From assembly GCF_032918005.1 (NCBI RefSeq), contig NZ_CP136628.1, forward strand, positions 2,899,501 to 2,963,500: DNA of 64,000 bases, read 5' to 3'. The position numbers were made by a program, and so were the translations under genes. Under the pieces are notes generated by a model that saw only the letters and a list, made by a program, of their open reading frames with translations, had not been told where the DNA came from and ran no database searches. This document shows positions 55,049 through 62,140 of the stretch, one piece after another. Every line of letters begins with the position of its first letter. Position 1 is the first letter of the stretch. This DNA comes from Bradyrhizobium sp. NDS-1. Its GTDB lineage: Bacteria > Pseudomonadota > Alphaproteobacteria > Rhizobiales > Xanthobacteraceae.

Positions 55049-55952
55049 AATCTTCCGCCACCTCCGCGGAGGACAGTTCACCGGCGATCTTGACCAGTGC
55101 CGAGAGCAGCGGATTCTCGTCGTCGCGGCGCCAGACCATGAACAGCTCGACCGGCACGCGGCCCCGCAGCTTCAGCGGCCGCAGCCGGACGTCGGAGATC
55201 TTCAGGCCCGCAGCCGCGGCCGGCACGATGGCAAGGCCGAGGCCGGCGCGGACCATCGCCAGGATCGAGTGGATCTGGCTGAGATGCTGGACGTAGCGCG
55301 GCAGCACGTCGGCGCGGGTGAATTGCGCCACCAGGAGATCGTGGAAGTAGCGGCTCTCATAGGGCGAATACATCACGAAGGGCTGGTCGTCGAAATCCTT
55401 GATGGTGATGCTCTCGGCATTCGCGAGCGGATGCTTCTTCGGGATCGCGGCGAGCAGGGGCTCGGCGACGACGCGGCGGCTGGCGAGTTCGGGCCGCGCG
55501 ATCGGCGGCCTGAGCAGGCCGGCGTCGATCTGGCCCGAGGTCAACGCCTCGAACTGGTCGCCCGACACCATCTCCTTCAGCGAGAAGTCGACCTCGGGCA
55601 GCTTGGCGCGGCACGCCGCGACGAGCTCGGGCAGGAAGCCATAGGCGGCGGCCGCGGTGAAGCCGATCTTCACCGACCCCGTCTTGCCGAGCGCGATGCG
55701 GCGAGCGACTTGCGAAGCGCTTTCCGCGAGCTTGAGGATGCGGCGCGCCTCCGGCAGGAAGCTTCGTCCCGCAGGGGTGAGACGGACCGAGCGGCTGGTG
55801 CGCTCCAGCAGCGGCGCATCGATGATGTGCTCGAGCACCTGGATCTGCCGGGACAGCGGCGGCTGGGTCATGTTCAGCCGCGCGGCGGCGCGGCCGAAAT
55901 GCAGTTCTTCCGCCACCGTGACGAAACAGCGGAGCTGGTTGAGGTCGAACAT
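55047..55952 (-). CDS. LysR-family regulator of the hexarate locus
   Basis: 301 residues from MFDLNQLRCFVTVAEELHFGRAAARLNMTQPPLSRQIQ, the standard LysR winged helix. The C-terminal effector domain has the FTAAAAYGFLPELV and GLGLAIVPAAAAGL regions. It lies between the MFS transporter gene and kdgD, all on the minus strand, and likely responds to glucarate, galactarate or an intermediate. The T-N11-A box before kdgD is its probable target. Effector unknown. Confidence 0.88.
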   Translation of the reverse strand: MFDLNQLRCFVTVAEELHFGRAAARLNMTQPPLSRQIQVLEHIIDAPLLERTSRSVRLTPAGRSFLPEARRILKLAESASQVARRIALGKTGSVKIGFTAAAAYGFLPELVAACRAKLPEVDFSLKEMVSGDQFEALTSGQIDAGLLRPPIARPELASRRVVAEPLLAAIPKKHPLANAESITIKDFDDQPFVMYSPYESRYFHDLLVAQFTRADVLPRYVQHLSQIHSILAMVRAGLGLAIVPAAAAGLKISDVRLRPLKLRGRVPVELFMVWRRDDENPLLSALVKIAGELSSAEVAED

Positions 55953-56010
55953 CGATACATGCCTTAGATGGATAAGGCGTTTCCCTGGCACTTCTAGCAT
56001 CGATCACCCC

Positions 56011-56044
56011 CAAAAACAAAGACGGCGGCTTTGAGGGCCGCCGT
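56011..56044 (-). terminator. Terminator after the MFS gene
   Basis: On the minus strand, ACGGCGGC and GCCGCCGT (56022-56044) form the stem and CTTTGTTTTTG follows (56011-56021). It separates the transporter transcript from the LysR gene. Confidence 0.75.
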
Positions 56045-56076
56045 TGAGTTGCCTGGTCGAGCTCCCATGGGAGCCC

Positions 56077-57429
56077 TCAGGAGGAACGTTTGAGCGTCAC
56101 CCGCTCGATCTTGCCGACGATGACGAGATAGGCGAAGGCGGCCACCAGCGCGTTGAGGCCGACGAACACCAGTGCGCCGTTGAACGAGCCGGTCGCGGCC
56201 AGGATGTAGCCGATCACGATCGGCGTGGTGATCGAGGACAAATTGCCGAAGGTGTTGAACAGGCCGCCGGAGACGCCGCCGGCTTCCTTCGGCGAGGTGT
56301 CGGACACGACCGCCCAGCCGAGCGCACCGATGCCCTTGCCGAAGAAGGCCAGCGCCATGAAGCCGACCACCAGCGCCTGTCCGTCGACATAGTTGCAGGC
56401 GACGATCGACATCGACAGCAGCATGCCGCCGACGATCGGAATCTTGCGCGCCATGGTCAGCGAGCCGGTCCTGCGCAGAATCGCATCGGAGATGATGCCG
56501 CCGAGCACGCCGCCGATGAAGCCGCACAGCGCCGGCAGCGTCGCGACGAAGCCGGCCTGCAGGATCGACAGGCCGCGCTCCTTGACGAGATAGACCGGGA
56601 ACCAGGTCAGGAAGAAATAGGTCAGCGTGTTGATGCAGTATTGGCCAAGATAGACGCCAAGCATCATGCGGTTGGAGAGCAGCTGGCGGATGTGGTGCCG
56701 GCCGGAGCCGGCCTCGGGCGAACGCGCGCGCGGCAGATCGTCCTTGGGCGCGTCGAGATCGACCAGCGCGCCGCCTTCCCTGATGTAATCGAACTCGGCC
56801 TCGTTGATCGAGGGATGCTCCTTCGGTCCGTAAATGGTCTTGAGCCAGACCAAGCCCATGACGATGCCGAGCGCGCCCATCACGAAGAACACGAAGCGCC
56901 AGCCATAGGCGTGCGCGATCCAGCCCATCAGCGGCGCGAAGATCACGGTGGCGAAATACTGTCCCGAGTTGAAGAAGGCCGATGCCGTGCCGCGTTCGTT
57001 GCTTGGAAACCAGGCCGCGACGATGCGGGCATTGGCGGGGAAGGAGGGCGCTTCCGCGACGCCGACAAGGAGGCGGAGAGCGAACAGCACGACGACGGCC
57101 GCGCCGGCGCTGAGGAAGCCGATCCAGCCCTGCATCAGCGTGAACAGCGACCAGATGATGATGCTGAAGGCATAGACGATGCGCGAGCCGTAGCGGTCGA
57201 GCAGCCAGCCGCCCGGCACCTGCGCCACGACATAGGACCAGCCGAAGGCCGAGAAGATCCAGCCCATGGCGACGGGATCGAGATGCAGCTCCTTGGAGAG
57301 CGCGGGGCCTGCGATCGACAGCGTGGCGCGGTCGGCATAATTCACGGTGGTGACCAGGAACAACATGGTCACGATGAACAGCCTGACGCGAGATCTCCTC
57401 GCTTCCGCTGTGGACACCACTGCGCTCAT
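56077..57429 (-). CDS. MFS hexarate transporter (GudP-like)
   Basis: 450 residues, 12 membrane helices. Anion:cation symporter family start TTVNYADRATLSIAGPALSKEL, then the motif GWSYVVAQVPGGWLLDRYGSR between helices 2 and 3, RLLVGVAEAPSFPANARIVAAWFPSNERG and a large central loop. This family includes E. coli GudP/GarP and the glucarate porters, which fits the locus. It imports D-glucarate and/or galactarate with protons. Monocistronic with its own terminator. Confidence 0.88.
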   Translation of the reverse strand: MSAVVSTAEARRSRVRLFIVTMLFLVTTVNYADRATLSIAGPALSKELHLDPVAMGWIFSAFGWSYVVAQVPGGWLLDRYGSRIVYAFSIIIWSLFTLMQGWIGFLSAGAAVVVLFALRLLVGVAEAPSFPANARIVAAWFPSNERGTASAFFNSGQYFATVIFAPLMGWIAHAYGWRFVFFVMGALGIVMGLVWLKTIYGPKEHPSINEAEFDYIREGGALVDLDAPKDDLPRARSPEAGSGRHHIRQLLSNRMMLGVYLGQYCINTLTYFFLTWFPVYLVKERGLSILQAGFVATLPALCGFIGGVLGGIISDAILRRTGSLTMARKIPIVGGMLLSMSIVACNYVDGQALVVGFMALAFFGKGIGALGWAVVSDTSPKEAGGVSGGLFNTFGNLSSITTPIVIGYILAATGSFNGALVFVGLNALVAAFAYLVIVGKIERVTLKRSS

Positions 57430-57599
57430 CAGGCGCCTCCTTGAACTCGACCCGTTTCCCCGAGACGAGTCCTAGAGGCGCGCGCGGCAAAGTGTCCAAG
57501 CTCAAGGCAGTATCGATCGATGCCGTTTTTGGATTGATGAAAGGCAGGTCGGGGGGAACGTTACGCGGTGATCGCGAACCTGCTCACCACGCGCTCCGC

Positions 57600-57703
57600 T
57601 GTCATTCCCCGCGAAGGCGGGGAATCCAGTACGCCGAGGCTTCTCGGTTCAATCACAGCTGCCGCGGAGTACTGGATCGCCCGGTCAAGGCCGGGCGATG
57701 ACA
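57600..57703. repeat. Composite palindromic dispersed repeat
   Basis: TGTCAT (57600-57605) and ATGACA (57698-57703) form the outer ends; inside are CCCCGC-GAAG-GCGGGG and CCAGTAC (57626-57632) with GTACTGG (57669-57675), and CGCCCGG-TCAAG-CCGGGCG. Same design as the element at 24770. Confidence 0.75.
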
Positions 57704-57732
57704 CTGAAAGTGTGGACGATGCTAGCCAAACT

Positions 57733-57813
57733 CGTCATTGCGAGCGCAGCGAAGCAATCCAGGAATCTTTCCGCGGAGGGATTCTGGATTGCTTCGCTGC
57801 GCTCGCAATGACG
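57733..57813. repeat. Perfect 30-bp inverted repeat
   Basis: Positions 57733-57762 (starting CGTCATTGCGAGCGCAGCG) and 57784-57813 are exact reverse complements over 30 bp; the 21-bp loop adds AATC/GATT. A shorter, damaged copy lies at 28256-28327. In RNA it would be a very stable hairpin. Confidence 0.9.
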
Positions 57814-57837
57814 GTGTGGGGAGAGCTCGCGTCTGCG

Positions 57838-59790
57838 CTACTGCCTTGCGCTCGGCAACAGCTGCGGCAGGGATCCGCGCGTCACGCCCGGCGGCACGGC
57901 GTCGAGCCCGAGCACGGCGCTTGCGGCGGGCAGCGCTGCATCCGCCATCGCGGCATGACCTTCTGCGCTCGGATGCACGGCGCCGCCATAGACGGCGGAG
58001 AGCACGCCCCAGGTCGCGTCGTGGATGTCGGTCGGCTGGCTTGCGGCCGGCAGTCCTTGCGGATAGGTCATCGCCGCAAAATAGCTGTCATTGGCATCGC
58101 GGATCCAGCGCGCGCGGGGCAGGTAGGCGCGGTATTCCGAGGCGCCGCGGCCGCACAGCATCGGCTGGTTCGCTCCGCTCACGATGTCGGGATTGAAGCT
58201 CTGGCCGTTCTCGGCGAAGCAGCTGCGGTCGAATTCGGGATCGTTGCCGGAATGGGCGCAAAAGCCGTGATCGGCGAACGCGGCCTGGTGCGCATCGACG
58301 AACGTCATGCGATCGGCTTCGGGATCGCGGCACAGCGCGCCGCGCGTGCAGGTGGCGAGGCCCTTCAGCTGCGGCAGAAATTCAGTGTCGACGAAGGTCG
58401 AGACGCGGGCAAGGCGCTGTGGGTCGGCGTTGAACGACGGATGGATGTCGAAGCCGGCCCGACCGCCGCGGCAGGGCACGCCGCCGTCGGCGAGCGCTGG
58501 GTTGGCATAGGAGACATAGACCACGTGCGAGAGGTCGCCGTCGACCAGGGGCTTCAGCGCCTCGCGCAGCTTGACGAAATTCTGCGGCAGCTCGCGCGCC
58601 AGCGCATCACGGGAATCGTCGACGCTCGCCATTACCCCGGAGCGGCGGAACAGCGTGCGCTCGGTCGGGGTCTCGACGATCACGTCGGCGACGAGACCGG
58701 AGAAATAGACGTCGTTGGCACCCACCGAGAGCAGCACCAGGTCGAGTGTGCGGTCGGGCTGGCGCTTCTTCGCCGCGGTGAGCGCTTCGCGCAGCTCGGC
58801 GACCTGGGCGTTCACGCTGGTGTTGCAGACGCCGGTCTTGCCGGGCGGGCACTCGCGGGCTCGCTGCGAGCCTAGCAGCCCGTCGCCGATGCTGGCGCCG
58901 GTGCAGGCGAGCGGCAGGTAGGTCACGGCGATATGGGTGTAACGCACGGCGAGCGCCAGCGCGGTGCGCGTCTGGTAGCTGTACAGCGAGCGGTGGCAGG
59001 GCGCGTTGAACCAGAGCGCGCTGTAGCGTTGCCAGTTGGCAAGCGTATCCGGCGCCTCGCAGGCGCGGCCGCCCTTGAAGCCCTGGCGGCTCGGCCGGTA
59101 ATATTGCGCACCGGCGGTGCCGAGGTAGGAGCGGAAGCAGAAGCCTTCGTCGGACAGCGCCAGCGGACGGTCCGGATTGCCTTCGCCCGAGGCGATGCTG
59201 TCCCCGAGGCCGGCGACGAAAATGTCGCGGACCTGGATCTCGGTCTGGACGCGCTGGGTCGGATCGGAGCCGGAGGAGACGTCGACGGTTGCGACCGTCT
59301 GCTTGCCGTAGCGGACGCGCAGGTTGATCGGCTCGGCGCAGTCGAAGGTCGATTGTTGCGGGCCGTCGCCGTCGTCGAACGACCAGGCGCAGGTGGCGCC
59401 GACCGGCACCGCGCCAACGAGGCGCACGGTGACCGGGTGGTCGATCGGGGTGAGGTAGTTTTCCTTGGTGTTGTCGCGGGTGCAGGGCTGGTTGACCCGG
59501 CCCTGGAGGTCGATGCAGAGGCGGTTGACCATGTTGCGGGCCCAGCCGCGGCCTTCGCTCTGGAGCTCCAGCGATTGTTCGGCGGCCAGGATGTTGCGGT
59601 TGCGCGCGTTCTCGACATGGAGCAGGAAGTCGCGCTCCTCGCGGAACAGCCGGAAACGGTTGCGCACCTCCCAGCTGATCTGCAGGGCGCCGGCGTCCTG
59701 AGCGACGGCGCGCTCGGGCAGCAGGGCGACCAGAATCGCCGCAAGCAGCAGGGCGCCTGCGGAAAGGGAACGAAGGGGGCGAGGGATCAT
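57838..59790 (-). CDS. Secreted SGNH/GDSL-type hydrolase
   Basis: 650 residues from MIPRPLRSLSAGALLLAAILVALLPERAVAQ, a signal peptide. The N-terminal ~170 residues are a separate β-rich part. The SGNH domain has block I GDSIASGEGNP (Ser), block III SVGANDVYF (Gly-x-Asn-Asp) and block V GGAVHPSAEGH (His). Several paired cysteines (for example DGGVPCRGG, ATCTRGALCR) suggest disulfides in the periplasm. Substrate could be an acyl ester on lipid or glycan; none is proven. Confidence 0.85.
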   Translation of the reverse strand: MIPRPLRSLSAGALLLAAILVALLPERAVAQDAGALQISWEVRNRFRLFREERDFLLHVENARNRNILAAEQSLELQSEGRGWARNMVNRLCIDLQGRVNQPCTRDNTKENYLTPIDHPVTVRLVGAVPVGATCAWSFDDGDGPQQSTFDCAEPINLRVRYGKQTVATVDVSSGSDPTQRVQTEIQVRDIFVAGLGDSIASGEGNPDRPLALSDEGFCFRSYLGTAGAQYYRPSRQGFKGGRACEAPDTLANWQRYSALWFNAPCHRSLYSYQTRTALALAVRYTHIAVTYLPLACTGASIGDGLLGSQRARECPPGKTGVCNTSVNAQVAELREALTAAKKRQPDRTLDLVLLSVGANDVYFSGLVADVIVETPTERTLFRRSGVMASVDDSRDALARELPQNFVKLREALKPLVDGDLSHVVYVSYANPALADGGVPCRGGRAGFDIHPSFNADPQRLARVSTFVDTEFLPQLKGLATCTRGALCRDPEADRMTFVDAHQAAFADHGFCAHSGNDPEFDRSCFAENGQSFNPDIVSGANQPMLCGRGASEYRAYLPRARWIRDANDSYFAAMTYPQGLPAASQPTDIHDATWGVLSAVYGGAVHPSAEGHAAMADAALPAASAVLGLDAVPPGVTRGSLPQLLPSARQ

Positions 59791-59881
59791 GGCCCGCGTG
59801 TTCAACGGCAAAGTTGAGGCGGAAATAAGAGAGGATCGCTCCCCCGCCTGCAACCTTTGTCTCACGGGTTCGAGGATCCGC

Positions 59882-60964
59882 CTACCGCTTGCCGGCCTGC
59901 CGCAGCGCCCGTTCACGCTCCATCCCGGCCACCTGCTTGGGCAGATTGGCCTGGGCGCAGGCCTCCGCCAGCCGCCGCCGCTCCTGCCAGGGGGCGACCA
60001 CGTTCATCCAGAGCTCGCGCGTGCCCATGATGGAGATGGCGAGGCCGAACGGGATCACGAAATAGAGGATGCGGAACACCAGCAGCGTCGCCAGAAGCTC
60101 CTCGCGGCCGAACTGGGGCAGCGCCACCAGCATGGCGGCATCGAACACGCCGATCGACCCGGGCGCATGGCTGGCAAAGCCGATCAGCGTCGCCAGGATG
60201 AACACCACGGCAAGCGACATGAAGTCGATCGGCGGATTGGCAGGCATCAGCAGATACATTGCCAGCGCGCAGAAGCCGAGATCGACCACGCCGATCAGGA
60301 TCTGCACCAGGGTCAGCGGCGCCGAGGGCAGCACCACCTTCCAGCCCTTCTGGCCGAGCTCCCGCCGCTTCTCGCCCATGCACAGCCAGACCAGATATGC
60401 GCCGATCGAGGCAAGGCCGCCGAGGGCGATCAGCCGGTTGATCGACGGGGGAAGCTGATCCATCGAGGACGCCGCATCCGGATGGATGGCCAGGCCGATC
60501 GAGAGCACGAAGATGTTACCGAGCCAGAAGGTCAGGCCCGACAGGAAACAGATCTTGGCGACGTCGATCGCGTTCAGCCCGTAATCCGAATAGATCCGGA
60601 AACGGATCGCGCCGCCGGTGAAGACGGTGGCGCCGATATTGTGACCGATCGAATAGGACGTGAAGCTGGAGAGCGCCGCGATGCGATAGGGCACGTGCTT
60701 CTTGCCGATCGTTCGCAGTGCGAAATAGTCGTAGAAGGTCAGCGTGCAGAACGCGAAGAAAACGCAGACTGCCGCGAGCCCGATGCTCCCGCGGGGAATC
60801 TCGGTCAACGCGGTCAGGATGACCCCGGTATCGATGCCCTTGAGGGTCCGCACCAGCGTGGTGATCGCGAAGGCGATGATGAAGATGCTCGCGGCGACTC
60901 CGAGCCGTCGCCAGCCGATCCATCTCTTGAAGCCGCGCTTCAGCGCGGTCAGCAGTCCGTGCAT
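59882..60964 (-). CDS. UPF0104/lysylphosphatidylglycerol synthase-TM-like membrane protein
   Basis: 360 residues, about eight membrane helices. YbhN-like flippase-domain motifs: SYSIGHNIGATVFTGGAIRFRIY and ATLIGFASHAPGSIGVFDAAML, the latter the conserved loop of the family. The basic tail EQRRR/GKR is cytoplasmic. No acyltransferase domain. It is the second such protein in this window; the other is at 2850, in the O-antigen block. Confidence 0.8.
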   Translation of the reverse strand: MHGLLTALKRGFKRWIGWRRLGVAASIFIIAFAITTLVRTLKGIDTGVILTALTEIPRGSIGLAAVCVFFAFCTLTFYDYFALRTIGKKHVPYRIAALSSFTSYSIGHNIGATVFTGGAIRFRIYSDYGLNAIDVAKICFLSGLTFWLGNIFVLSIGLAIHPDAASSMDQLPPSINRLIALGGLASIGAYLVWLCMGEKRRELGQKGWKVVLPSAPLTLVQILIGVVDLGFCALAMYLLMPANPPIDFMSLAVVFILATLIGFASHAPGSIGVFDAAMLVALPQFGREELLATLLVFRILYFVIPFGLAISIMGTRELWMNVVAPWQERRRLAEACAQANLPKQVAGMERERALRQAGKR

Positions 60965-61390
60965 TCATCCTCCCGGCGGGGGGCAAGACCGACCGGGCCA
61001 GGCATTGGCCAATCGGGTGCGATGATGGCCATAGGCAGGCATCGATCGCTAGGCATGATCCGGCTCATTTAAGGCAAAAACACCGGCTTGTGCAGCCCTT
61101 GACAACAATAGGTTCTGCGCAGGACCGGCCATTTTGTCATACGCGGTTCACATCGGAAGGCGCGTTAAGCATATGAGTCGTGAAACCGCCCGGCTCGTGC
61201 GTTTCGAATGTTGAGATGATCTCAGATCCCGGCTTGGTCCGCATTGCTTCAGCGCAAGCCATACGGGCTTTTTTGGAACGTCGCTGCCGCGCGCTCGTTG
61301 TGCCTCATCAGCAACCGAACATGGCGGAATAAGCGGCTTTTCGTGCAGGCCGCTGCCGTGTTGTTCCAGAGAAACCGAGAGGACGGAACG
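60965..61390. other. 426-bp divergent spacer
   Basis: Lies between the UPF0104 gene and the DUF892 gene. A small hairpin AAGCC-ATACG-GGCTT followed by T6 (61256-61274) is visible on the plus strand. TTGACA occurs at 61099-61104 but no fitting -10 was seen. No gene is supported. Confidence 0.4.
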
Positions 61391-61897
61391 ATGGGACTGT
61401 TCACAAAAGACATCAAGACCATGAACGACCTGTTCGTGCACCAGCTCCAGGACATCTATTATGCCGAGCAGCAACTGACCAAGGCGCTGCCGAAAATGGC
61501 AAGCAAGGCCACCGATCCGCAGCTAAAACAGGGCTTTTTGACGCACCTCGAGGAAACCAAGCAGCACGTCGCTCGGCTCGAGGAGGTCTTCAAGATGCAT
61601 GGCGTTCCCGTGAAGGCGGTCGACTGCCCGGCGATCGACGGCATCATCGAGGAAGCCGACGAGACCGCCGGCGAGGTCGCGGACAAGGCGGTGCTCGATG
61701 CCGCGCTGATCAACGCGGCGCAGGCCGCCGAACATTATGAGATCGTACGCTACGGCAGCCTGATCGCATGGGCCAGGCAGCTCGGCCGCAACGACTGCGC
61801 CAGTGTGCTCGCCAAGACGCTCGAGGAAGAGAAGGCGACCGACATGAAGCTGACGAAACTCGCCGAGAGCAAGGTGAACCTGCGTGCGGCGAGCTAA
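61391..61897 (+). CDS. DUF892 (YciF/YciE-like) ferritin-like protein
   Basis: 168 residues starting MGLFTKDIKTMNDLFVHQLQDIYYAEQQL, the usual DUF892 start. Four-helix bundle with metal-ligand candidates in DIYYAEQQL, EETKQHVARLEEVF, AAEHYEI and LEEEKATDMKL. Such proteins are stress-induced and bind a di-iron site. GAGAGGACGG gives the ribosome site. The upstream frame to 61244 is not family sequence. A GC-rich hairpin follows at 61916. Confidence 0.87.
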   Translation: MGLFTKDIKTMNDLFVHQLQDIYYAEQQLTKALPKMASKATDPQLKQGFLTHLEETKQHVARLEEVFKMHGVPVKAVDCPAIDGIIEEADETAGEVADKAVLDAALINAAQAAEHYEIVRYGSLIAWARQLGRNDCASVLAKTLEEEKATDMKLTKLAESKVNLRAAS

Positions 61898-61915
61898 GCT
61901 GGCTTGACGGGAATG

Positions 61916-61941
61916 GCGCCGCGCGGTCATCCGCGCGGCGC
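61916..61941 (+). terminator. GC-rich hairpin after the DUF892 gene
   Basis: GCGCCGCGCGG (61916-61926) and CCGCGCGGCGC (61931-61941) form a perfect 11-bp stem with a TCAT loop, but only TT follows. Confidence 0.5.
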
Positions 61942-62140
61942 TTGCATGCCTGCACCGCATTCCGTCGTCCCCGAAGCGCGGCGTCGGGCCGTATGGCTGG
62001 CGCCTGTGCGCGCACACGCGGGGATGAACAATCCGAGTGAATGGACACATCTTCCGTTCACCATTGCCGCAACAGGCGCTTAGCCGGTTACCGACTGTCC
62101 ACTTCTGTTGGTTGAAGTGCGGGTCCATAGGGGCCCGTGG

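Larger units (their letters stand above)
57430..57837. other. 408-bp intergenic region made mostly of repeats
   Basis: Between the MFS and SGNH hydrolase genes. It contains the two palindromic elements listed at 57600 and 57733 and no supported gene. Confidence 0.7.

Noticed and set aside
61099..61127. TTGACA as a sigma-70 promoter before the DUF892 gene
   Set aside because: No fitting -10 hexamer 16-18 bp downstream (GGACCG/GACCGG instead).
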